Source: a virus. From it: a stretch of 28,479 bases of DNA. The DNA lies in IMG/VR virus record IMGVR_UViG_3300020474_000078, positions 1-28,479 of that record, one strand, 5' to 3'. Position numbers and translations under genes: made by a program. This document shows, piece after piece, positions 1 through 7,867 of the stretch. Numbering within the stretch: position 1 is the stretch's first letter; each line of letters opens with the position of its first letter. Below the pieces are notes generated by a model. It saw only the letters and a list, made by a program, of their open reading frames with translations, was not told the origin of the DNA and searched no databases.

Positions 1-2646
1 GTTGCATCTTATGATGGAACTTACTTAGGTGTAACTGGTAAGCAACTTGGATTTGAAGTTCTTAATGCTAGGACTGCTAAGTCTATAACATTTAATGATG
101 GTGCTCAGTTAGATACTACTGTTAAGAAATTTGGTAGTGCTGCACTTAAGTTAGATGGTAGTAATGATTCTATTAGTATTCCTTCTAGTGGAGATATTGG
201 ATTTGGAACTAATACAGACTTCACAATTGAATTCTGGGCATACTCAAATACAACTGGACTTTCTAGTGCAACTCTATTTGACTTAAGAGATAATGGATCT
301 GATACTAACGGTCTAAGTCTTGCATATCGTGCTGCTGGTGAAGTTGATTTAAGAGTTGGTACAACTACTGCTATCACTGGATCTGGTGCTGGTATTGCTA
401 CTGGAGTTTGGAAACACTTTGCAGTCGCAAGAGATGGTACAGATACAAGATTATTCGTTGATGGTACACAAAGAGGTATTAAAACTTCTGATACTACCGA
501 TTATGGTGCATCTAAAGGTATTGTATTTGGTGCAGACTTTGATGGAGCAAGCAATAATGTAACAGGTTGGATTGATGAAGTAAGAATCGAAAGAGGTGTT
601 GCTAAGTATACAGCAAACTTTACTGCTCCTACTACTGCACCAACAGGAGATAAAGATACAGTACTACTTCTCCACTTTGATGGTTCTACTGGTATTAAGA
701 CCACTACTGATGACACAATCCGTAATCAGGATATTCGTATCACACAAGCAGGTGGTGGAATTGGAACTGCTACTAAGGTGATTCTAGCAGATTATAGTCA
801 GTTTGGTGCTGACATGCGTTCTGTTGGTTGTGCTGTTGAATATGGTCAGAAGGGTGTTATTGCTGATGGTGATGGTGTTTCACTAAGAATGTTTGCACTC
901 AACTTCAACCATGTTGGTGCTGGTGGTGATATTACTAACGATCCTAACCTAGCAATACAAGCAAATGAAGTTACCGAGATAAACAACGGTGATGTATCTT
1001 ATGTAAGTATTGACCAGAAAGGAGACTTCAGAGTTGGTGAAGCATTCTATGTTGACCAAGAAAATGGTACAGTATCATTCTCACAACAAGTAACAAGTCT
1101 TCAGGCACTATCTTCACTAGTCATAACTGATGGCACTGATAGTAGTACAGTAACACCTACAAGTGGTACATTTGGTAACATCCAGATAGCTGGAAATAAC
1201 ATAGAATCGACTTCAGGAGATATTAACATTGATCCTGCTGGTTCAGGAGACATCAACATTACTGGTGATGTAAATGTCTTAGGTATCTTAACTGCTACTA
1301 CTATCCAACTGGATTCATTCCAGAAAGGTGATACTTCTGTTGCTCTTACTGATAGTGGTACTGATGGAACTATCCGTCTTTCTACAGATAATGTAGAAGC
1401 AATGCGTGTTGATGCCAATCAGAAAGTTGGTATTGGTACTGCTGCAGTTAGAGATAGATTAGATGTTCTAGACACTGCTAGATTTGAAAATATCAATGTA
1501 ACTGGTGTTGGTACATTTGCTGGTGCTCTTAATGTTGCTGGTATTATAACTTCTACTGGCGGAGACATCAACGGAAACTTAGATGTATCTGGTATTATAG
1601 ATTCTACTGGTATTGGCGTAACAGGAAACTTAGATGTATCTGGTGTTGGTACTATTACAACTTTCGATACAGAGACTGCAGATCTTAAAACTGTTAAGAT
1701 AACATCTGGTATTGCAACTGACTTGGTTGGTACTGCTGCAACTATTACTACTATCGATGTTACAGAGGGTGATATAGTTAACGCCAAAATAAATGCTGGT
1801 GTTATAACTTCTCTTACTCTAACAGATAGTCAGGTTAGTGGTATTGTAACTTATGCAGATAATGCTGCTGCACACTTTGGAGATGATGGAGATCTTAAGA
1901 TCTACCATAACCCATCCTTCGGATCTTACATTGATGATTCAGGAACTGGTGCTCTTGCAATTCGTTCTAATGAGATTCAGTTACAGAAGTATACTGGTGA
2001 AACTCTTGCTAACTTTACTGCTGATGGTTCGGTTAAATTATTCCATAATAACGGTCCTAGATTAGAAACTCTAGGTGCTGGTGTTAGTGTTAGTGGTGAA
2101 TTACAAACTGGACAATTATTAGTTGCTACTGATGCTGTTGTTAGTGCAGGAATGACTGTTGTTGGAATCACAACTTTCAACGATGATGTATTCATTGCAG
2201 GAAACTTAAATATTGTCGGTGACTTAGTATATGATGAAACAACTTCTAGAAATCTTAATGTTACTGGCATAGCAACAATTGCTGCCATGATCATTACTGG
2301 AGTAACAACCTCCAAGAATATTCAAATTGGTACTGCTACTTCTACTACTAAGATTACTACTACAAGTGGAAAATTAGTTCTTGAATCTTTTGAGGATCAA
2401 GTAGATGTTAATGATAACCTACAGGTTGTAGGATATGGTACATTTAGAGATGGTTTATATTATCCAGATTCCGCAAATGGTATTGGATATAGTGGTCCTA
2501 ATGGAATCGCATACTTCGACGCAACAGGTAAGATTGTTAGTGGCCTAAGTACTGTTGGATTCTTGACTGTTTCTGAGTATGTTCTTACCGTGAACTCAGC
2601 TGGAAACCCAACATGGTCTGAATCGATTGATGGAGGATTCTTCTAA
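1..2646 (+). CDS. Tail fibre-like structural protein with LamG domain, 5'-truncated
   Basis: The reading frame is open from base 1 to a TAA at 2644-2646, so 881 codons are visible and the true start lies upstream; the ATG at 778 is internal. Codons about 24-225 form a concanavalin A/LamG-type beta-sandwich, with the family signatures FTIEFW, GVWKHFAVARDG, RLFVDG, WIDEVRIERG and a closing LLLHFDG. After this come fibre-type segments: a NEVTEINNGDVSYVS/FRVGEAFYV block, a MRVDANQKVGIGT block, NLDVSG repeats, and a DLKIYHNPSFGSYIDD...IRSNEIQLQKYTGE block that I recognise from cyanophage structural proteins. It is rich in Thr, Ser, Gly and Ile. It ends one base into gp13. Its role is inferred to be a virion-surface fibre that may bind host glycans. 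Family and position support 'tail fibre or structural'; which fibre it is cannot be said. Confidence 0.8.
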   Translation, partial: VASYDGTYLGVTGKQLGFEVLNARTAKSITFNDGAQLDTTVKKFGSAALKLDGSNDSISIPSSGDIGFGTNTDFTIEFWAYSNTTGLSSATLFDLRDNGSDTNGLSLAYRAAGEVDLRVGTTTAITGSGAGIATGVWKHFAVARDGTDTRLFVDGTQRGIKTSDTTDYGASKGIVFGADFDGASNNVTGWIDEVRIERGVAKYTANFTAPTTAPTGDKDTVLLLHFDGSTGIKTTTDDTIRNQDIRITQAGGGIGTATKVILADYSQFGADMRSVGCAVEYGQKGVIADGDGVSLRMFALNFNHVGAGGDITNDPNLAIQANEVTEINNGDVSYVSIDQKGDFRVGEAFYVDQENGTVSFSQQVTSLQALSSLVITDGTDSSTVTPTSGTFGNIQIAGNNIESTSGDINIDPAGSGDINITGDVNVLGILTATTIQLDSFQKGDTSVALTDSGTDGTIRLSTDNVEAMRVDANQKVGIGTAAVRDRLDVLDTARFENINVTGVGTFAGALNVAGIITSTGGDINGNLDVSGIIDSTGIGVTGNLDVSGVGTITTFDTETADLKTVKITSGIATDLVGTAATITTIDVTEGDIVNAKINAGVITSLTLTDSQVSGIVTYADNAAAHFGDDGDLKIYHNPSFGSYIDDSGTGALAIRSNEIQLQKYTGETLANFTADGSVKLFHNNGPRLETLGAGVSVSGELQTGQLLVATDAVVSAGMTVVGITTFNDDVFIAGNLNIVGDLVYDETTSRNLNVTGIATIAAMIITGVTTSKNIQIGTATSTTKITTTSGKLVLESFEDQVDVNDNLQVVGYGTFRDGLYYPDSANGIGYSGPNGIAYFDATGKIVSGLSTVGFLTVSEYVLTVNSAGNPTWSESIDGGFF
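1573..1644 (+). repeat. Direct repeat of 21 bases, period 51
   Basis: An identical 21-base unit occurs at 1573-1593 and 1624-1644. It encodes GNLDVSG both times, each followed by a Gly-Thr/Ile-rich stretch. This is a recent-looking in-frame duplication in the fibre shaft and could support repeat-number change by slippage or recombination. Confidence 0.8.
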
Positions 2647-3497
2647 TGGCAAAACCAACCACAAGAGAGGAGTTGAAAGACTACGCTCTAAGACAACTTG
2701 GTGCTCCTGTATTAGAAATAAATGTCGCTGATGAGCAAGTTGAAGACGCACTTGACGATACTTTACAACTTTTTTATGAACGCCATTTTGATGGCGTTGA
2801 AAGAGTTTATTTAAAGTATAAAATTACTGCTGATGATATAAAGCGTGGTAGAGCAAGAGGTGCCTCAAATACTTTAGGTATTACTACAACAAGTACAACT
2901 ACTAATATCGTAGGTGCTGCTACTACAACTACTTTTAATTGGGAAGAAAATCAAAGTGAATTTCCATTACCAGATTCAATTATTGGTATAGAAAGAGTAT
3001 TTGTTTTTGATGCTAGTTTTATATCAAATAATATGTTCAGTTTCAAATATCAATTGTTCCTGAATGATGTTGCATTTAATCTTGGATATAGTGGACTTTT
3101 AAGTTATGCAATGACTAAGACCTATCTAGAGGACATCGATTTCCTACTATCTACAGAAAAACCAACTAGATTTAATAAGAGAAATGGAAAGTTATATCTT
3201 GATATTGATTGGGGATCAATGACAGAAGGTACATACATAATTTTAAATTGTTATCGAATTATGGATCCTGCTAATTATAGTGGAGTCTACAATGATTACT
3301 TCATCAAAAGATATTTTACTCAAACAGTTAAAAAACAATGGGGTACTAATTTAACCAAGTTTCAAGGGGTTAAACTTCCTGGTGGAATTGAATTAAATGG
3401 TAGACAAATATACGAAGATGCTGTTATGGAAATACAAAGGATAGAAGAAAAAATGATGACAGATTACGAATTACCTCCACTTGATATGATAGGATGA
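2646..3497 (+). CDS. 13: Neck protein gp13 (head completion)
   Basis: A 283 aa protein, slightly shorter than T4 gp13 (about 309 aa). The N-terminus is diagnostic: ELKDYALRQLGAP at residues 9-21, then a block near residues 26-58 with EDALDDTLQLFYERHFDGVERVY read in order, as in T4 gp13. In T4, gp13 with gp14 forms the neck that seals the filled head below the portal and offers the tail docking surface. The ATG overlaps the fibre stop codon by one base, and a GGAGG at 2632-2636 sits nine bases before it, which fixes the start. gp14 follows after one base. A Thr-rich stretch around residues 75-95 is probably a flexible loop. Confidence 0.93.
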   Translation: MAKPTTREELKDYALRQLGAPVLEINVADEQVEDALDDTLQLFYERHFDGVERVYLKYKITADDIKRGRARGASNTLGITTTSTTTNIVGAATTTTFNWEENQSEFPLPDSIIGIERVFVFDASFISNNMFSFKYQLFLNDVAFNLGYSGLLSYAMTKTYLEDIDFLLSTEKPTRFNKRNGKLYLDIDWGSMTEGTYIILNCYRIMDPANYSGVYNDYFIKRYFTQTVKKQWGTNLTKFQGVKLPGGIELNGRQIYEDAVMEIQRIEEKMMTDYELPPLDMIG

Positions 3498-3498
3498 T

Positions 3499-4926
3499 AT
3501 GGCACTTAATCCATTCTTTCTTCAAGGTTCGCCTAGTGAACAAAGACTTGTTCAAGAATTAATTGACGAGCACTTGAAAATATTTGGGATAGATGTTTAT
3601 TATCTACCCAGAAAAATGATTGAGACTGATGATGTACTTGGAGAAGTTCAATCATCTAAATTTAATGATGCTTATATTCTTGAAGCATACTTAAACAATT
3701 ATGAAGGGTATGCTAAGGGTAGTGATATCATGACTAAGTTTGGTGTTAATCTAGAAAATGAAATTACACTAACAGTATCACGAGAAAGATATGAGGATTT
3801 TATAGCACCATTTGTTGTCACACATGATCCAAAGAATGCTGGAACCGAGATCATGTTTGGTACTAGACCTAAAGAAGGAGATCTAATATATTTTCCATTA
3901 GGAGAAAGACTTTTTGAAATCAAACATGTAGAGTTTGAAAATCCTTTTTACCAACTTGGTAAGAATTATATCTACGAACTTCAGTGTGAACTATTCCGTT
4001 ATGAGGATGAGTACATTGACACTAATGTTGCTGTAATAGATCAAAGAGTTGATGATGAGGGAGAAGTAACTACAGTTGCTATGGCAGGTATTGGATCAAC
4101 TGCTATTGCAATAGTTGATTCCTTTGCCTCTCAAGGTGCCCTACAATTCATCACACTCAACAATGACGGATATAACTATACTTCCACACCCTCTGTCACA
4201 ATCGCACCCTCTCCTGCTGGTGTTACTTCAAGTAGAGCTGGTGCATTTGCCTTTACCACATCAAGGTCAAATCTATATTCTGTGGATTCTGTAGTAATAC
4301 AAAACCCAGGTTTTGCATACACAGAGTCACCAGCAATTTCTTTTGGTGGACCTGGCGTAGGTGCTGCTGCAACTGCATCTCTGACAAGTAGTGGTATTAC
4401 TTCTATTCGTATTACTTCTATTGGTAATAACTATATTCAACCACCTATTATTAGCATTCAACATCCAGAGAATGTTGCTATTGGAACTACAGGAACTGTA
4501 GGTAGTAAAGCAGGTCAAGTACAAGCAACTGCTATTGCTACTCTTGAAGGTGATAAGTTAAGTAGAATATATCTTAGCAATGCTGGTAGTGGTTATGAAG
4601 GTACTCCTATTATCACAATTGGTGCTCCAGTTTCTACTGGTATTGGTACATATTTCTATAATGAAAGAGTTCTTGGATCTATTTCTGGAACGGAAGCATA
4701 TGTTAAAGAATGGAATGTAGTGGAGAGAAAACTCAAGTTGTCAATAAATAATGGTGTATTCACTCCTGGTGAGTATATAACTGGAACTGCTTCTTCTGCT
4801 AGATACCAAGTTCTATCTCACACTGGTGTTGACACTACTAGTGCTTACACATCTAATGATGAGTTTGAATTTGAGGCAGATTCTATCATTGATTTTGCAG
4901 AGACTAATCCATTTGGTAATTATTAA
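3499..4926 (+). CDS. 14: Neck protein gp14 with a large repeat insertion
   Basis: A 475 aa protein, nearly twice T4 gp14 (about 256 aa). Residues 1-180 are the gp14 core: an N-terminal FFLQGSPSEQRLVQELIDEH, then YYLPRK, and LFEIKHVEFENPFYQLGKNYIYEL read in order near 138-161. The acidic C-terminus ending ETNPFGNY also looks gp14-like. Between them, residues about 195-380 carry four copies of a beta-type repeat with a G-Y-x-x-x-P-x-I/V-x-I pattern (near 224-235, 271-282, 310-320, 365-374). Residues 385-440 add another small domain that begins FYNERVLGSISG. gp14 completes the neck with gp13. The insertion could decorate the neck or hold whisker-like structures, which is inference. Similar repeats occur in other marine phage virion proteins. 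Confidence 0.9.
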   Translation: MALNPFFLQGSPSEQRLVQELIDEHLKIFGIDVYYLPRKMIETDDVLGEVQSSKFNDAYILEAYLNNYEGYAKGSDIMTKFGVNLENEITLTVSRERYEDFIAPFVVTHDPKNAGTEIMFGTRPKEGDLIYFPLGERLFEIKHVEFENPFYQLGKNYIYELQCELFRYEDEYIDTNVAVIDQRVDDEGEVTTVAMAGIGSTAIAIVDSFASQGALQFITLNNDGYNYTSTPSVTIAPSPAGVTSSRAGAFAFTTSRSNLYSVDSVVIQNPGFAYTESPAISFGGPGVGAAATASLTSSGITSIRITSIGNNYIQPPIISIQHPENVAIGTTGTVGSKAGQVQATAIATLEGDKLSRIYLSNAGSGYEGTPIITIGAPVSTGIGTYFYNERVLGSISGTEAYVKEWNVVERKLKLSINNGVFTPGEYITGTASSARYQVLSHTGVDTTSAYTSNDEFEFEADSIIDFAETNPFGNY

Positions 4927-5726
4927 TGTTAGGTACCTATTTTTATCACGAAATATTACGAAGGACTGTCATATCCTTCGGGACACTTTTTAATGAAATT
5001 CATGTTCAAAAACAGGACAAGGATGGAAAAGTAATTAGTGATCTTAATGTTCCTTTGGCATATGGTCCTAGAGGAAAGTTTCTTGCACGATTAGAACAGT
5101 TACAGGAATTAAACAAACCAACTGCAATATCATTACCAAGAATGTCATTTGAAATGACTGACTTGTCATATGATTCAACAAGAAAAACTTCTGTTACTAA
5201 AACTTATAAAGCACTTGATAACAATGATAAAGTAAAAAAAGTTTATCTTCCTGTTCCATATAATATAGGTTTTGAACTTAACATTATGTGTAAATTAAAT
5301 GATGATGCATTGCAGATCGTAGAACAAATTCTTCCCTTCTTTCAACCTGCATTTAATATTACAGTTGACTTAGTAAGTTCTATTGGTGAAAAACGAGATA
5401 TACCAGTTGTTCTGGAAAATATATCTTTTACTGATGAATACGAAGGAGACTTTACTACTCGTAGAGTATTGATGTATACTATGACATTTAGTGCAAAGAC
5501 CTATCTATTCGGTCCTATTGCAGAATCTACAGATGGAATCATCCGTAAGGTTCAAGTTGATTACTATACAAATACTGATAAACAAAATGCGAAGCGTGAA
5601 ATGAGGTATACTGTTACTCCAGATCCTGTTAATGCAGAACCAGATGATGACTTTGGATTTAGTGAAGATTCTACTATGTTCTTCGATAGTAAAAAGTATA
5701 GTCCAACAAGAAGAGAGGATGTATGA
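4926..5726 (+). CDS. 15: Proximal tail sheath stabiliser / tail terminator gp15
   Basis: A 266 aa protein, close to T4 gp15 (272 aa). It starts MLGTYFYHEILRRTVISFGTLFN, the typical gp15 N-terminus, and keeps the central MSFEMTDLSYDSTRK segment (about residues 78-92). In T4, gp15 forms a hexameric ring on top of the tail that stabilises the sheath and binds the neck. The ATG overlaps the gp14 stop by one base. The C-terminal 40 residues are acidic and likely disordered. The next gene overlaps by four bases (ATGA), pointing to translational coupling. Confidence 0.93.
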   Translation: MLGTYFYHEILRRTVISFGTLFNEIHVQKQDKDGKVISDLNVPLAYGPRGKFLARLEQLQELNKPTAISLPRMSFEMTDLSYDSTRKTSVTKTYKALDNNDKVKKVYLPVPYNIGFELNIMCKLNDDALQIVEQILPFFQPAFNITVDLVSSIGEKRDIPVVLENISFTDEYEGDFTTRRVLMYTMTFSAKTYLFGPIAESTDGIIRKVQVDYYTNTDKQNAKREMRYTVTPDPVNAEPDDDFGFSEDSTMFFDSKKYSPTRREDV

Positions 5727-5971
5727 CCTATTTCGCACCTGCAAGAAAGGATGTTCCCTATGATGCTTGGTTCGATGATAAAATTAACCCCCTAGATCTT
5801 ATGCCTATTACAACACACGACCCTATCGATACTATGCCATGTGAGTATCAACCTCCTGGTGTAGACGAAGAAGATAATATAACTATACATGAGAAGATGT
5901 ATAGATTAGCCAGAGCAAAATATAATCCTTTTGCTGTTGGTGGATCAGAATCCCTTGGAGAAAAAAAATGA
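5723..5971 (+). CDS. Small conserved-context protein of unknown function (82 aa)
   Basis: No family is recognised. The 82 aa protein is acidic in its middle (GVDEEDN) and Pro-rich, with no membrane segment and no signal peptide. It is coupled by ATGA overlaps to gp15 upstream and to the next small gene downstream, which supports real translation. Its place directly after the tail terminator and before gp16 suggests a structural or assembly role, but nothing in the sequence proves it. Confidence 0.75.
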   Translation: MTYFAPARKDVPYDAWFDDKINPLDLMPITTHDPIDTMPCEYQPPGVDEEDNITIHEKMYRLARAKYNPFAVGGSESLGEKK

Positions 5972-6234
5972 CTTTTGATGAATTTATTACCGAAGCTAAA
6001 TCTGCTGCATGGCAGAGGAAAGAAGGTAAGAATAAATCAGGAGGATTAAATGAGAAAGGTAGAAAATCATATGAGAGAGAAAATCCTGGTTCTGATTTAA
6101 AAGCACCACAACCCGAAGGCGGACCTAGAAAGAGATCTTTCTGTGCTCGTATGGGTGGTGTAAAAGGACCTATGAAAAAACCTAATGGTGAACCCACTCG
6201 TAAAGCATTAGCACTTAGAAAGTGGAAGTGTTGA
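5968..6234 (+). CDS. Small basic DUF6321-like protein
   Basis: An 88 aa, strongly basic protein. The sequence runs KSGGLNEKGRKSYERENPGSDL, then FCARMGGVKGPMKKPNGEPTRK and LRKWKC, read in order from about residue 23 to the end. This is a highly conserved Gly/Arg/Lys pattern that I recall as the DUF6321 family, common in marine phages; the name is from memory. It has two Cys (about 58 and 88). The charge suggests nucleic-acid binding, which is inference. The start is fixed by a four-base overlap with the preceding gene. The position before the terminase genes may hint at a role in packaging or genome handling. Confidence 0.8.
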   Translation: MTFDEFITEAKSAAWQRKEGKNKSGGLNEKGRKSYERENPGSDLKAPQPEGGPRKRSFCARMGGVKGPMKKPNGEPTRKALALRKWKC

Positions 6235-6235
6235 C

Positions 6236-6658
6236 ATGAAAAAAGATTTTGGATCTATAGACAAAGCATTAAATACTAATAGTATTGATGTGGAAGTTAC
6301 TGCTACACCTGAAGTTAAACCAGAACTTCCAACAAGAGATGTTAGTAAAGAACTTGATAAGGATTATGAATATACCAGAGGTAATCTCTATTCTCTAATT
6401 GAGAAGGGACAGGAGACTCTTAATGGTATTATGGAGTTAGCAGACGAAACACAATCTCCAAGAGCATTTGAAGTTGCTGGACAGGTTCTTAAGAGTGTTG
6501 CTGATACAACTGATAAATTATTAGATCTACAAAAGAAATTAAAAGATATTGACGAGACAAAATCTTCAGCAACAACTAATGTAACAAACAACGCTATGTT
6601 CGTTGGTAGCACTGCAGAGTTGCAAAAAATGCTCAAAGAGATGGGAAACTCTAAATAA
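6236..6658 (+). CDS. 16: Terminase small subunit gp16
   Basis: A 140 aa protein (T4 gp16 is 164 aa). Residues 37-70 hold the conserved block beginning DVSKELDKDYEYTRGNLYSLI, followed by a Gln/Glu-rich helix pair (72-107) likely to form the coiled coil by which small terminases oligomerise. A Thr/Asn-rich linker and a short C-terminal helix (AELQKMLKEMG) complete it. In T4, gp16 forms rings that regulate gp17 cutting and packaging. Its place upstream of gp17 with an insertion of small genes is normal for marine T4-like phages. It begins one base after the previous stop. Confidence 0.88.
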   Translation: MKKDFGSIDKALNTNSIDVEVTATPEVKPELPTRDVSKELDKDYEYTRGNLYSLIEKGQETLNGIMELADETQSPRAFEVAGQVLKSVADTTDKLLDLQKKLKDIDETKSSATTNVTNNAMFVGSTAELQKMLKEMGNSK

Positions 6659-6679
6659 AAGTGCCTTCTAGAAGAAACC

Positions 6680-7072
6680 ATGACAGAAAAGAAAGAAGCA
6701 CCTAAAGGAATTATTGGTAAGATAAAAGAAAAAATATTACCAGATGAAGACGAACAAGCAGCGATCATCTCTACTTTTGTGAGACTTGGTGTATTAGTTT
6801 GGAGTGGTGGAATACTAACTTTAAATTATGTTGCTATACCAGGTGTACCACAACAAAAGATAGATCCAACTTTCATAGCTTCGGTTTTCACAGGAGTTTT
6901 AGCTAGTTTTGGAATTCAAACGGCTTCTAAGAAAGGCGATGGCACTATGAAAATGTCTGGTGCTAATGGCGTTGGTAAGAGTGGTGGTCCTACACAGACT
7001 ATTATTATAGAACAAGCACCATTAAAAATTATTGCTGAGTCACCTAAGAAGACAGAAAATTACAAAATGTAG
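6680..7072 (+). CDS. Small two-helix membrane protein, holin-like
   Basis: A 130 aa protein. A charged N-terminus (residues 1-27) is followed by a hydrophobic segment at about 29-53, a short Pro/Gln/Lys/Asp turn, a second hydrophobic segment at about 64-82 (FIASVFTGVLASFGIQ), and a Lys-rich hydrophilic tail. Two membrane passes with both ends on the cytoplasmic side and a charged tail are the layout of several holins, but no holin family is recognised, so this is a structural guess. It sits between the terminase subunits. An alternative is an inner-membrane anchor unrelated to lysis. Confidence 0.75.
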   Translation: MTEKKEAPKGIIGKIKEKILPDEDEQAAIISTFVRLGVLVWSGGILTLNYVAIPGVPQQKIDPTFIASVFTGVLASFGIQTASKKGDGTMKMSGANGVGKSGGPTQTIIIEQAPLKIIAESPKKTENYKM

Positions 7073-7102
7073 TATAATATATACAGTAGAAACATATTGT
7101 AT

Positions 7103-7327
7103 ATGAGAGAAACATTAATCAAAGCACTGCTGGCACATGCACAAGGAGATATCCAAAAGCATGTTGCTAATGTAGAAGTATATCTTACTAATCCTGCAGG
7201 TATTGGTGAGCACTCTGATATTACAGAGGCAATAGAAACTGAGTTAAATATTATTGCTAAGTATCAGGATCAAATTGAAGTCATAAACAAGTATTTCAAA
7301 ACATCTAAAAAGGAGATGCTAACTTGA
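7103..7327 (+). CDS. Small helical protein of unknown function (74 aa)
   Basis: The ATG at 7103 (MRETLIKALLAHAQ) is preferred to the in-frame TTG at 7097. The protein is mostly helix-forming, with an N-terminal amphipathic stretch (HAQGDIQKHVANVEVYL), the conserved-looking PAGIGEHSDITEAIE and a C-terminal YQDQIEVINKYF helix. I recall near-identical small proteins from cyanophage genomes next to gp16/gp17, without a known function. The stop overlaps the TTG start of the next small gene. Confidence 0.75.
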   Translation: MRETLIKALLAHAQGDIQKHVANVEVYLTNPAGIGEHSDITEAIETELNIIAKYQDQIEVINKYFKTSKKEMLT

Positions 7328-7482
7328 GGTTACCAGATATTACACAAAAATGGTTTGATAAGGCAACCGCATGGGATAGAGATCTTGCCAAAAAACTTCA
7401 AAATAAATTTAAACTAACTGACTATCAAATGCTTTGGTTAGCATTTGGTAAAGGTATTATTATTGGTGCTTTGATACTCTAA
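7324..7482 (+). CDS. 52 aa protein with TTG start and C-terminal membrane segment
   Basis: Translation from TTG at 7324 gives MRLPDITQKWFDKATAWD and onward, ending GKGIIIGALIL before TAA at 7480-7482. The start is supported by an AAGGAG at 7310-7315, eight bases upstream, and by overlap with the preceding TGA (TTGA). The first 40 residues are amphipathic and rich in Trp, Asp and Lys; the last 12 are strongly hydrophobic, as in a tail anchor. It is too short for normal ORF cut-offs. Function unknown. Confidence 0.65.
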   Translation: MRLPDITQKWFDKATAWDRDLAKKLQNKFKLTDYQMLWLAFGKGIIIGALIL

Positions 7483-7510
7483 CAATGTATCTAAAAATAC
7501 AGAGATTGTA

Positions 7511-7518
7511 GATAAATA
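7511..7518 (+). promoter_or_regulatory. Late promoter box GATAAATA
   Basis: Matches the NATAAATA box of T4-like marine phages (T4 late consensus TATAAATA). It ends 24 bases before the ATG at 7543, between the stop at 7482 and that gene. It would start a transcript covering the small genes, the nuclease and gp17. Confidence 0.6.
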
Positions 7519-7542
7519 TTGGGAAATGGAGTTGAAACTATC

Positions 7543-7701
7543 ATGTCCCATTATACGGTTGGTTATCACGATAACCTAGATAATCATTATGAAATCTGTG
7601 AGTATGCAAATGATGCATACAACGCTATAAAGCAAGCAAGGGAAGACCTAGAAGGTTTTAATAATCCACATGCTGCTGAATACTGTATTAAGGAGAATTA
7701 A
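7543..7701 (+). CDS. Small protein of unknown function (52 aa)
   Basis: The ATG at 7543 is preferred to the in-frame TTG at 7519, because a GGAG at 7528-7531 precedes it and the late-promoter box ends at 7518. The protein is MSHYTVGYHDNLDNHYEICE and onward, ending EYCIKEN. It is rich in Tyr, His, Asp and Asn, is soluble, and has two Cys. Its last bases carry the AGGAG used by the next gene. No family is recognised. Confidence 0.7.
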   Translation: MSHYTVGYHDNLDNHYEICEYANDAYNAIKQAREDLEGFNNPHAAEYCIKEN

Positions 7702-7702
7702 G

Positions 7703-7867
7703 ATGAATGGTAGATTAGATAAAGTTGCAATGACCAATAGACTTATGCAACTCAAAAGAGAATTGCATTATAAGTGTGAGATTGGAGAAAAAGGTCAATG
7801 GGAATGTAATGGAGCAAACGAATATCTCAACAAAACTTTTGATATATTAGATGAGTATTGGCAATGA
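7703..7867 (+). CDS. Small protein of unknown function (54 aa)
   Basis: The ATG at 7703 follows an AGGAG at 7691-7695 with seven bases of spacing, so the longer in-frame ATG at 7670 is unlikely. The protein MNGRLDKVAMTNRLMQLKRE and onward has a basic N-terminal helix, a central stretch with two Cys (YKCEIGEKGQWECNG) that could bind metal or form a disulphide, and an acidic Trp-ending tail. It overlaps the next tiny gene by four bases. Function unknown. Confidence 0.65.
   Translation: MNGRLDKVAMTNRLMQLKRELHYKCEIGEKGQWECNGANEYLNKTFDILDEYWQ

Noticed and set aside
356-781. Plus-strand frames starting at 356 and 596 inside the fibre gene
   Set aside because: They are Leu-rich out-of-frame shadows of the LamG region, whose own frame is open from base 1.
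1101-1787. Two long minus-strand open frames opposite the fibre gene
   Set aside because: They are mirror images of a low-complexity Thr/Ser/Ile-rich gene, lack ribosome-binding sites and show no family pattern. All supported genes are on the + strand.
778-2646. ATG or GTG at about 778 as a real start of the fibre gene
   Set aside because: The same frame is open upstream to base 1 and encodes a recognisable LamG domain, so the gene is truncated by the window and this start is internal.
7073-7078. TATAAT as a sigma70 promoter before the 74 aa gene
   Set aside because: No -35-like hexamer lies 16-18 bases upstream, and the sequence is not a late box; AT-rich chance is likely.
7079-7104. ATATAC...GTATAT inverted repeat over the start of the 74 aa gene
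   Set aside because: Only 6 bp of A/T-rich pairing with a 14-base loop; too weak to claim a regulatory hairpin.
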